Position numbers and translations under genes: made by a program. A stretch of DNA of 64,000 nucleotides, taken from assembly GCA_963965975.1 (NCBI GenBank), contig OZ014415.1, forward strand, positions 997,001 to 1,061,000, in the 5' to 3' direction. The notes beneath the pieces are model-generated. The model worked only from the letters and a program-made list of their open reading frames with translations. It was not told where the DNA came from and did no database searches. The DNA is from Xestospongia bergquistia. Lineage: Eukaryota > Porifera > Demospongiae > Haplosclerida > Petrosiidae. Every line of letters begins with the position of its first letter. Position 1 is the first letter of the stretch. Positions 50,390 to 62,066 of this stretch are shown one piece after another.

Positions 50390-52219
50390 ATGATGACGTG
50401 TGTCTTCTTGAGTCTTACAGTTGGTTTACTAATACCAATGTTTGCTATATCTAATGTTAATCCTCCTCCATTACCTCACACTGGTAAGTTATCCAAATGT
50501 ATATTAACTAATTATTATATAATACAGGAGTCCAATTATATGGAGGATACAATAATATGTCCTACCCAAATAACTCGATGATTCCTGCAAATTATTTTCA
50601 TCGTGATGATCCAAACAATGATAGATTAAATGATGGCTTGTGGTGTCAAAGTGCTAGAAATGAGTCTAATATTGGAGTATGGTATTATCCTAATGGTAGC
50701 CAAGTGTCTACAGTAGATGACTCATCACCATTACATTCTGTGCGTATGTCAGGACAGATTGGACTATATCGTGACTATGGGATAAATAACTATGAGGGTA
50801 TTTATACATGTATTATACCAGATGAATATAATGTAAATCAAACATTGAGAGTAGCACTGTACAAGGAGTATACTTATGAAACAAATAGTGAGTTAAATTA
50901 TATTAACAATTAATAATAGTTTTATTAATGCGTTCAGGTGGACCTAAGATCATTGAAACTACATTCAACTCATTACTATCTACCAGAGATAATCCAGCAT
51001 TCCTGATATCCTTTAATGTTACAGATGGAACGGCAACATATATCAATTGTACATTAAATGATACTTTGATCTATCCCAATATTACACAGACTATTCTATC
51101 ATATCAACTACCAACTAAAATTTTAGTAAAGCTTCTATTTCAATCAAGAGATGAAGGATGGTACAATTGTTCTGTATCTAACTCCAGAGTTAAAGATGAA
51201 TACTACAATAGTATAAGTCAAGCATATCCTGCTCATAGTAACATATATGTTAAAGGTATGTATAATAGAACAAGACAATGTAATGATCATTTGTTAATTA
51301 TAGTTGCTGGAAAACCAGTTAATGTCACAGCTAATTGGATAGGTCCCTCTGATGTTCTAGTCACATGGTCTCCACCAGTTGATAACAATCCATTAATAGC
51401 TGGTTATGAGGTCTTCTATGATGTTAGTAATTGTGATTGTAAAACATTCAGTGTAGGAATGACCAATGCTACATTTCTGATGATCAATGGCCTATGTAGT
51501 GTTCAAAACTACAGTTTCTTTGTAATGTCATATTCAAATGAAGAACATACACTTCCAAGTGAACAGAGTGATATTATAACATTAATTACAAGTAAGTTAT
51601 CAAAATGTTACAATTTATACTTTTAAAATTCCTTCATTTTGTTTTCTATGTAAGTTCATAAAGTAACACCATCATCAGTTAATGGAATAGAGTCATCAAT
51701 TGACATCAACAGAGCAACATCATTAGCTAATAAAATAAAATCATCATCAGTCAATGAAGTAACAATAATAGTAAAACCAATTCCAAGTTCTCAATCAAGC
51801 AACTATATTTGTGGACAAGTGTCATTATTATTGTCAATTGGTGTTGGATTTCTACTTTTCACTAACCTTATTACTATCATTGTATTCATTATAAGCTGTT
51901 TATGGTTGTTAAGATCTAAAAGAAGACATGAAAAACTGTAAGTGTTAAAGTTAATTTGTAATTCTTATATGTTTAGTAATAATTAATGATTCTCTCTCTG
52001 TTTAGTATAACTAATTTTGAAATTGAACTGAATGAATGTGGTGCGTATCGATTAGAAACATGTAATATGATTGAACATGATCAACTAACAACTACATATG
52101 CTAAAATAGAGGACTCCCCAGATAACCAACTATCTACTTCTCCTCCTTCGTCATCACCAAGTACTCAATCACCACTCTTTCAAGAGGAGAGTACTAGTAT
52201 ATATGAAAGTCTTATATAG
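50390..52219 (+). CDS. R10: Ig-Ig-FN3 receptor, short stalk, type B tail with ITSM and ITIM
   Basis: Exons 50390-50483, 50528-50887, 50938-51255, 51304-51591, 51655-51937 and 52006-52219; 518 residues. Leader MMTCVFLSLTVGLLIPMFAIS. Ig1 loop HRDDPNNDRL; FN3 with SNCDCKTF loop. The stalk (~40 residues) lacks tandem units; helix SIGVGFLLFTNLITIIVFIISC. The small exon found between helix and tail in the other B genes is absent, and the CT-rich acceptor joins the tail directly in frame. The tail is the long B form: GAYRLE, HDQLTTTYAKIED (ITSM-like TxYxxI), a Ser/Pro linker and TSIYESLI at the C terminus (ITIM-like SxYxxL). Likely an inhibitory or switch-type receptor by analogy with vertebrate ITIM/ITSM receptors. 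Confidence 0.87.
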
Positions 52220-53170
52220 AGGATTACATCTCTATTGCTATACAATCTATATTATATATAATACACATACAATATATATATGTATATAGTACTTCTTGCA
52301 TATTTTTGTACTCATTAACACTGTCTGGTTTCTTTGTTTGATGATTGTCCATTTTATCACAGTTTTTACAGGACATTAATTACCTGTCACACATAGTATA
52401 TTAACCATATATGGTCATACATGTATTGTTTATTAATTATTAATTAATTAACTATTAGAAATTATTAACAAATCAGTTTGAATAAAATATAATTTATATA
52501 TACGGAAAAAATCAATTATAGTATTATACAAAATTGTAACTAACATAAAGTAATATATTTTAATTAAATATAATTATATATTTCCTATTTAAATAACAAA
52601 ACTATATATGAAAAAGAAATAATTAAAAACTTTTTAAATAATCATTACCTATTATTACTAGTTATTAAAGGGAGAGAGACTTAGATATAAATAACATATA
52701 CTCGACAAGACTACATCTTCATGTCCATCATTATATCAATATTTGATTTAAATGAAAAAATAATAGTTTTTACAAGTAAATGGGAAAAATTAATGAATAG
52801 TTAGAGACAATATTAAAAGTCAGTGTATAGAAATAAAAATAAATGGACAGCTAAATTCAAATGGACAGATAGGTACTTATGTAAGTAGACAGTTAAAAAA
52901 TGGATTCATATAAAATTCATAACTTATTTATGAGATTGAATTTAATCTCTTCCTAATCAGTTGTTTTATTACATATTATTTATGTTGTACATGAAATAGG
53001 AGTCCAATTTATAACTTCAGGATTCTTATCCTCTATTCCAAAAGAGCCAGAATTTTAACCCTTCAAATGGATGTGGCACTTATGCACTCTCATCCGCAGA
53101 TTGCAACACCCCCGAGCGATAAGCTTTTTCGTTAGGAGGCGGGGGCAGTCTTGGGAACTGACCTTTGTAA
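52220..53170. other. R10-R11 spacer, type B
   Basis: Repeats 'ccatatatggtcatacatgt' and 'gacaagactacatcttcatg'. It ends with a GC-rich block ('caacacccccgagcgataag', 'ggcgggggcagtcttgggaa') before the R11 ATG. No coding content seen. Confidence 0.6.
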
Positions 53171-55272
53171 ATGATGTCGAGTGTCTTCATTTGTCTTACA
53201 GTTGGTTTACTATTACCATTGTTCGTCAGGTCTAATTATCATCCTCCATTACCTCACACTGGTAAGTCTTCTATAGGTATATTAATTAATTATTATTTGA
53301 TACAGGAGTCCAATTATATGGAGGATACAATAAAACTATCTACCCAAATAACTCTATAATTCCTGCAAGTTATTTCTATGAACATGATCACAACACTGAT
53401 GGATTAAATGATGGCTTGTGGTGTCAAAGTGCTAGAAATGAGTCTAATATTGGAGTATGGTATTATCCTAATGGTAGTCAAGTGTCTACAGTAGATGACT
53501 CATCACCATTACATTCTGTGCATATGTCAGGACAGATTGGACTATATCGTGACTATGGGATAAATAACTATGAGGGTATTTATACATGTGTTATACCAGA
53601 TGAACATAATGTAAATCAAACATTGATAATAGCACTGTACAAGGAGTATACTTACAGAATGAATAGTGAGTTAAATTGTATTAACAATTAATAATAATTT
53701 TATTAATGTGTTCAGGTGGACCTAAGATCATTGAAACTACATTCAACTCATTATTATCTACCAGAGATAATCCATCATTCTTGATATCCTTTAATGTTAC
53801 GAATGGAACAGCAACATATATCAATTGTACATTAAATGATACATTGATCTATCCCAATATTACACAGACTATTCTATCATATCAACTACCAACTAAAATT
53901 TTAGTAAGGCTTCTATTTGAATCAAGAGATGAAGGATGGTACAATTGTTCTGTGTCTAACTCCAGAGTTAAGGATGAATACTACAACAGTATAAATCAAA
54001 CATATCCTGCTCACAGTAACATATATGTTAAAGGTATGTACAATAGAACAAGACAATGTAATGATCATTTGTTAATTAGTTACCAGAAAACCAGTAAATG
54101 TCACAGTTAAGTGGATAGGTTCCTCTGATGTTCTAGTCATATGGTCTTCACCAGTTGACAATGATCCATTAATAGCTGGTTATGAGGTCTTCTATGACAT
54201 TGGTAATGGCACCACATATAGTGGAGGAATGACCAATGATACATTTCTGATCATCAGTGGGTTATGTAGTGTTAAAAACTACAGTTTCTTTGTAGTGTCA
54301 TATTCAAATGAGGAATATACACTTCCAAGTGAATGGAGTCATATTATAACATTAATTACAGGTAAGTTATCTAAATATTCGAATTTATACTTTTAACTTG
54401 CTTCATATCATTCACTATCCAAGTTGATGAAGTGACACCATCATCAGTTAATAGAGTAGAGTTGTCAACATCATTGATATCATTAACTAGCTTTAACAGA
54501 GCAACATCATTAATAATCAATGAAGTATCAACATCGTTAATTAATGAAGTATCAATATCATTAATCAATGTAATATCAACATCATCAGTTAATGAAATAT
54601 CGACATCATCTAATGAAGTAACAATGTCATCAGTCAATCAAATATCAGCATCAATATTTGATCAAGCATTAACATCATCTATTAATGAAATATCAACATC
54701 ATTATTAAAACCAACTTCAAATTATCAACCAAATAACTGTAATTGTGGAGAGAATTCACAAGTGTCATTATCATGGCCAATTTGTGTGGTATTTCTACTT
54801 TTCACTAACTTCATTACTATTATTGTGTTCATTATAAGTTGTTTATGGTTGTTAAGATCTAAAAGAAGACATGAAAAATTGTAAGTGAAAAGTTAATTTA
54901 CAATTTTTCTCACACATTATTATAGTTATACTATATGTCACTAAATTCTAAATTTACTGTTTATCAATACTTTAATATGTACACATCATTTTGGCATAAA
55001 CATGTTTATGTATATAAATTGATAATATCTTTATAATATTGTATATTTATTATAATAGATCTGTGGATAATAATGACACTATCAAGAAATGTCCAAAGTT
55101 AGTTATAATTAATATTTGGTGTACATCTGCAGTAATAATAATTCTATCTGTCTCTTTCTCTCTATTCAGTATGACTGATTTTGAAATCAAATTGACAGAA
55201 TGTAGTGCATATCAGTTAGTAAAGAAAAATGAGGAAGCCGTTGCTGATATTATGTATGAAAGTGTTATGTAG
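53171..55272 (+). CDS. R11: Ig-Ig-FN3 receptor, medium stalk, short type B tail
   Basis: Exons 53171-53261, 53306-53665, 53716-54033, 54080-54361, 54424-54880, 55059-55097 and 55170-55272; 549 residues. Ig1 loop DHNTDGLNDG preceded by EH, unique here. The Ig2-FN3 intron is 46 nt rather than 48 (two bases lost before its AG). The stalk exon begins with about 130 nt identical to R2 (DEVTPSSVNRVELSTS onward), then changes to its own units (SINEIST, IFDQALTS) and the CNCGENSQVSLSWPICVVF helix. The small exon gives SVDNNDTIKKC; the tail has SAYQLV (SxYxxV) and IMYESVM (IxYxxV) at the C terminus. Confidence 0.87.
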
Positions 55273-57166
55273 AGGATTACATCTCTATTATCACATCATC
55301 TACCATGAATACATATGTACATTATAACAAAACATGTATATTAATTTTGTACCTAGAAACTAAAGGTTGACTTGAACTTGTTTTTTTTGTTCTTCCATAC
55401 ATGGTAATACATGTATGTATAGTCTATTGATTAACTATTAGAGATTTTTAACAAGTAAATTTATTTTATATATGATTATATATATATAGAAAAATCATAC
55501 TACACAAAATTCAATTATTTTTAAAAATATCAAAAAGAAATAGCTAAAAAAATATTTTAAATAATTATTACCTATTCTTAATAGTAAATAAATGAAAGAG
55601 ACTTAGACAGAAGTAACATATACTTGACAAGACTGCTTCTCCATGTCCATCATCACATCAATATGTGATTAAAATGAATAAAAAAATATGCTTTACAAGT
55701 GAATGGGGAAAAGGAAACAAACAGTTAGAGACAGTATAAAAAAATTAATGGATATAAATATGAATAAATGGACATTTAAAGACAAATGGACAGATAGATA
55801 CTTATATAAATGGACAGCTAAACACAAATAGATTCATATAAAATCATGATTTATTTATGAGATTGATTTAATCTCTTCCTCATCTGTTGTTTTTATTTAA
55901 ATATTATTTATATTGTACATGAAATAGGAGTCAATGAAATAACAATTCTCTCAGTCAATGAAATAACAACTCTCTCAGTCAATAAAAACTGTAAGTGTTA
56001 AAGTTAGTTTACAATTCTTATATGTTTAGTAATGCCATTACTAATAATACATACATCTATTTACTAATGTGATATTGTAGATTTAATAAGAATACCATCA
56101 AGAAATATCCATTATTTTGAAATTGAACTGAATGAATGTGGTGTGTATTAATTAGAAACATGTAATATGATTGAACATGATCAACTAACAACTACATATG
56201 CTAAAATAGAGGACTCCCCAGATCACCAACTATCTACTTCTCATCATCACAAAGTCCTCAATCACCACTCTTTCAAGAAGAGAGTACTAGTATATATGAA
56301 AGTCTTATATAGAGGATTACATCTCTATTGCTATACAATCTATATTATATATAATACACATACAATATATAAAATATATATAGTACTTCTTGCATATTTT
56401 TGTACTCATTAACACTGTCTGGTTTATTTATTTGATGATTGTCCTTTTTATCACAGTTTTTACAGGACATTAATTACCTGTCACACATAGTATATTAACC
56501 ATATATGGTCATAGATGTATTGTTTATTGTATATTAATTAATTAACTATTAGAAATTACTAACAAATCAGTTTGAATAAAATATAAATATACAGAAAAAA
56601 TCAATTATAGTATTATACAAAATTGTAACTAACATAAAGTAATATATTTTAATTAAATATAATTATATATTTCCTACTTAGAGACTTAGATATAAATAAC
56701 ATATGCTTGACAAGACTACATCTTCATGTCCATCATTATATCAATATTTGATTTAAATGAATAAAAATAAAATAATGTTTTACAAGTAAGTGGGAAAAAA
56801 TTAATGAATAGTTAGACACAATATTAAAAGTCAGTGTATAGAAGTAAAAAAAATAGACTGCTAAATTCAAATGGACAGATAGGTACTTTTGTAAGTAGAC
56901 AGCTATAAAAATGGATCATATAAAATTCATAACTCAATTATGAGATTGAGTTTAATCGAGTTTTCCTCATCTGTTTTTTTATTAGATATTATTTATGTTT
57001 ATGTTAAATAGGAGCCCAATTTATGACTTTAAGATTCGTATCCACTATTCCAAAAGACCCAGATTTTTAACCCTGCATGTTGCACGCATGCACCGCAGAT
57101 TGCTACACCCCCGAGCAATAAGCCTTTCACTAGTAGGCGGGCAGTCTGGGGAACTGACCTTTGTAA
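55273..57166. other. R11-R12 spacer with a relic tail
   Basis: Both halves look like type B spacers: each has 'gacaagact(a/g)c(a/t)tcttc...' and 'aaatggacagatagg' blocks, one before and one after the relic at 55,931-56,312. This means a whole receptor unit once stood here and was deleted apart from its 3' end. Confidence 0.65.
55931..56312 (+). pseudogene. Relic stalk and type B tail of a deleted receptor
   Basis: Begins with three SVNEITTL-type units (GTCAATGAAATAACAATTCT...), a CT|gtaagtg donor, a relic small exon (AAGAATACCATCAAGAAATA) and the tail exon (FEIELNECGV, then a stop at the YQL position, then HDQLTTTYAKIEDSP and SIYESLI). The R10 tail is the closest relative. A one-base loss in the Ser/Pro linker shifts the frame. 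No leader, Ig or FN3 remains. Confidence 0.85.
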
Positions 57167-59282
57167 ATGATGTTGAGTGTCTTCTTTTGTCTTACAGTTG
57201 GTTTACTAATACCATTGTTTGTCAGGTCTAATAGTCTTCCTCCATTACCTCGCACTGGTAAGTTATCTAAATGTATATTAACTAATTATTATATAATACA
57301 GGAGCCCAATTGTATGGAGGATACAATAAAACATCCTACCCAAATAACTCGATGATTCCTTCAAATTATTTTTATCCTTATGATGTAAACAATGATGGAT
57401 TAAATGATGGCTTGTGGTGTCAAAGTGCTAGAAATGAGCCTAATATTGGAATATGGTATTATCCTAATAGTAGTCAAGTGTCTACAGTAGATGACTCATC
57501 ACCATTACATTCTGTGCATATGTCAGGACAGATTGGACTATATCGTGACTATGGGATAAATAACTATGAGGGTATTTATACATGTATTATACCAGATGAA
57601 CATAATGTAAATCAAACATTGATAATAGCACTGTACAAGGAGTATACTTATAGAATAAATAGTGAGTTAAATTATATTAACATAGTTTTATTAATGTGTT
57701 CAGGTGGACCTAAGATCATTGAAACTACATTCAACTTGTTACTATCTACTAGAGATAATCCATCATTCCTGATATCTATTAATGTTAGAGATGGAACAGC
57801 AACATATATCAATTGTACATTAAATGATACTTTGATCTATCCCAATATTACACAGACTATTCTCTCATATCAACTACCAACTAAAATTTTAGTAAAGCTT
57901 CTATTTGAATCAAGAGATGAAGGATGGTACAATTGTTCTGTGTCTAACTCCAGAGTTAAGGATGAATACTACAATACTATAAGTCAAGCATATCCTGCTC
58001 ACAGTAACATATATGTTAAAGGTATGTATAATAGAACGAGACAATGTAATGATCATTTGTTAATTGTAGTTGCCAGAAAACCAGTTAATGTCACAGCTAA
58101 GTGGATAGGTCCCTCTGATGTTCTAGTCACATGGTCTTCACCAGTTGATAATGGTCCATTAAAAGCTGGTTATGAGGTCTTCTATGACAATGGTAATGGC
58201 AGCAGACAAAGTGGAGGAATGACCAATGACACAATTCTGATTATCAGTGGCTTATGTAGTGTTCAAAACTACAGTTTCTTTGTAATGTCATATTCAAATG
58301 AGGAACATACACTTCCAAGTGAATGGAGTGATATTATAACATTAATTAAAAGTAAGTTTTGAAATTGTTATTTTAAAATTGCTTCATTTCATTTACTACA
58401 TAAGTCAATGAAATATCAACATTATCAACGAATGAAGCATCAACATCATTAATTGATCAAGTAACAACATCATCAGTCAATCTAGTATTAACATCATCAG
58501 TTAATGACATATCAACATCATCAGTTCATCAATTATCAACATCATCAATTCATCAATTATCAATATCATCAGTTAATGAAATATCAACATCATCAGTTCA
58601 TCAATTATCAACATCATTAGTCAGTGAAGTAACAATGTCATCAGTCAATCAAATATCAGCATCATCAGTCAATCTAGTATTAAGATCATCTGTTAATGAA
58701 TTAACAACATTATTAAAACCAACTTTAAATTATCAACCAAATGACTGTAATTGTGGAGAGAATTCACAAGTATCATTATTATGGCCAATTGGTGTGGGAT
58801 TTCTACTTTTCACTAACCTCATCACTATCATTGTGCTCATTATAAGCTGTTTATGGTTTACAAGGTCTAAAATAAGACAAGAAACACTGTAAGTATTAAA
58901 GTTAATATGCACTTTTCTCACACTTATTATAGTAATACTATAGATAATGATATATGTGTAATACTTATAATATTATATATACATTTGTACACATCATTGA
59001 GTCATAAACATGTTCATTTATATAAATTGATAATATTTGTATAATTTTGTATTTACTATGTAGATCTGTGGATAATAATGACACTATCAAGAAATGTCTA
59101 AAGTTAGTTATAATTAATATTTAGTGTATATCCTATAGTAATAATAATTCTCTCTCTGTCTCTGTCTCTCTCTATTCAGTATGACTGATTTTGAAATCAA
59201 ATTGACAGAATGCAGTGCATATCAGTCAATAAAGAAAGATGAAGAAGCCACTGGTGATATTCTATATGAAACTGTTATGTAG
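57167..59282 (+). CDS. R12: Ig-Ig-FN3 receptor, medium stalk, short type B tail
   Basis: Exons 57167-57257, 57302-57661, 57704-58021, 58070-58351, 58405-58888, 59064-59102 and 59180-59282; 558 residues. The Ig1-Ig2 intron is short and open (57662-57703, 42 nt), so Ig1 and Ig2 read as one frame even unspliced, and so does the 48-nt Ig2-FN3 intron. Ig1 loop YPYDVNNDGLNDG is unlike the others. The stalk (~90 residues) uses SSVHQLST and SSVNDIST units; helix WPIGVGFLLFTNLITIIVLIISC. The small exon is SVDNNDTIKKC; in the tail the first motif has changed to SAYQSI (YxxI kept: Y-Q-S-I) and the last is ILYETVM. Confidence 0.87.
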
Positions 59283-60305
59283 AGGATTACATTTCTATTA
59301 ATACATCATCTACTATACATATATATGTGACCTGATTTGCAAAAAGGGACCACTTCTGTCAAAACATTTGTGCTGATTTGTGAAAAATCAACTGTTCAAA
59401 CATTTCCAAAAAACATTTTGTATACATACAGTTGTTATATATTCATAACTATTCTATATGTATACAAAACTGTTTTTAGTATTTTTAATTGTTTTTTTTT
59501 ATTACAAATCAGGTCACAAATGTTTTGATAGAAGTAGTTCTTTTTCTGCAAATCAGGTCTCATATGTACATTATAACAATGTGTGTACATTAATTTTGTA
59601 CCTAGAAATCATTTGTGCTTGTTTGTTTTTCCATATATGGTGATACATGTATGTGTGGTCTATTAATTAACTATTAGAGATTATTAACATGTAATTATAT
59701 AGAAAAATCAAATTACTAATTATTCTTAAATAATATAAAAAGTTTATAAACTAAAACTTAAAAAATACATTATATATTAAAAAGAAGCAAATGAGAATAT
59801 TTAACTTTTAAAATATTTTACAAGATTCATTTATTTGTAAATAACATAAAAACAAATTATAAGCTCTTAATAATAATAGCAATACATGAAAAAGAAATAA
59901 TTAAAGATTCTTAAAATAATCATTACCTATTTTTATTAGTGAGTAGAGGGAGAGAGACTTAGATAAAATTATTATTTGCTTGACAAGACTTAATCTTCAT
60001 GTCCTTCCTCACATCTGATGATGTAATTAAATAAAAATAAATAATTTTTACAAAGAAGTGAGAAAAGCGAAAAGTAAGTGAAATGAGTTAGAAACTTGAT
60101 CTCTTTTTTTATCTGTTGTTTTTATTAAATATTATTCATAGTATACATGAAATAGCAGTCCTATTTGACTTCGAATTCGTATCGTCCTCTTTTGCACTAA
60201 ATAAATTTAACCCTTCAAATACAAGTCTCACATGTGCACTTTCGCAGATTGCGTCTCCGCCCAAGCAGTCTGGTCATTAGATATAATTATCGAACCTTGT
60301 AAGTG
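59283..60305. other. R12-R13 spacer
   Basis: Type B spacer ('ccatatatggtgatacatgt', 'gacaagacttaatcttcatg', GC-richer block 'gattgcgtctccgcccaagc' before R13) interrupted by a MITE-like element at 59,329. Confidence 0.6.
59329..59559. mobile_element. MITE-like inverted-repeat element (231 bp)
   Basis: Left end GACCTGATTTGCAAAAAGGG... and right end ...TTTTTCTGCAAATCAGGTC are inverted repeats of ~50-55 bp (the shared 'caaaacatttgtg' lies inside), around an AT-rich centre. It is absent from the homologous spot after R8, R9 and R11, where the flanking spacer is continuous. Flanking 'catatatgt' and 'catatgta' may be remnants of the target duplication. No coding capacity. Confidence 0.85.
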
Positions 60306-62022
60306 ATGTTGAGTGTCTTCTTTTGTCTTACAATTGGTTTACTAATACCATTGTTTGGCAGGCCTATTAATCCTCCTCCATTACCTCACATTGGTAAGTT
60401 ATCTGAACGTAAATTAACAAATTATTATATAATACAGGAGTCCAATTATATGGAGGATACAATAATATGACCTACCCAAATAACTCCATAATTCCTGCAG
60501 AATATTTCCATCGTGATGATAGAAACAATGATGGATTAAATGATGGCTTGTGGTGTCAAAGTGCTAGAAATGATTCTAATATTGGAGTATGGTATTATCC
60601 TAATGGTAGTCAAGTGTCTACAGTAGATGACTCATCACCATTACATTCTGTGTACATGTCAGGACAGATTGGACTATATCGTGACTATGGGATAAATAAC
60701 TATGAGGGTATTTATACATGTGTTATACCAGATGAACATGATGTAAATCAAACATTGATGGTATTGCTATGCAAGGAGCATACTTACAGTATAAATAGTA
60801 AGTTAAATTGTATTAACAATCAATAAACGTTTTAATAATGTGTTCAGGAGGACCTAGGATCATTGAAACTACATTCAACTCATTACTATCTACCAGAGAT
60901 AATCCTGCATTCCTGATATCCTTTAATGTTACAGATGGAACAGCAACATATATCAATTGTACATTAAATGATACTTTGATCTATCCCAATATTACACAGA
61001 CTATTCTATCATATCAACTACCAACTAAAATTTTAGTAAAACTTCTATTTCAATCAAGAGTTGAAGGATGGTACAATTGTTCTGTGTCCAACTCCAGAGT
61101 TAAGGATGAATACTACAATAATATAAGTCAAGCATATCCTGCTCGCAGTAACATATATGTTAAAGGTATGTACAATAAAATAAAACAATGTAATTAAAGG
61201 TATGCAGAGGGGTAGGAATGAAGTTTAAGTTTGGGGTGGGGAGTCAAGAGGTTATTGTGTACATAGTCTTGAGTGCAAATCAGGGGGGCTTAGCCCCTTC
61301 TCCCCTATGAAGGTATGTACAATAGAACAAGACAATGTAACAATCATTTGTTAATTATAGTTACCAGAAAAACCAGTTATACTTTAAAATCCTATTTATT
61401 TTATTTTTATCCAAATCAATTAGAAATAAGACCATCATCAGTTAATACAGTAGAGTTATCATCCTCTTTTGTATTATCATCATCAGCAAATAAAATAACA
61501 ACTCTCCCAGTCAATGAAATAACAACTCTCTCCGTCAGTGAAGTAACAACTCTCCCAGTCAGTGAAATAACAACTCTTTCAGTCAGTGAAGTAACAACTC
61601 TCTCAGTCAGTGAAATAACAACTCTCTCAGTCAGTGAAGTAACAACTCTCTCAGTCAGTGAAGTAATAACTCTCTCAGTCAATGAAGTAACAATAATAGT
61701 AAAACCTACTGCAAGTTCTCAATCAAGCAACTACATTTGTGATCAAGTGTCATTATTATTGTCAATTGGTGTCGGATTTCTACTTTTCACTAACCTTATC
61801 ACTATCACTTTATTTATTATAAGCTGTTTGTGGTTTATAAGATCTAAAAGAAGACATGAAAAACTGTAAGTGTTAAAGTTAATTTGTAATGTTGCTATTA
61901 ATAACACACATGTATTTGTAATTTTGTAGATTTATTAATTGTATCAATCCAAGGTTAGTTATATAAATATCTAGAGCAGATCACTATAGATGATTCAGTA
62001 TTGATGTCTCTCTCTCACTCCT

Positions 62023-62066
<44 letters not shown>

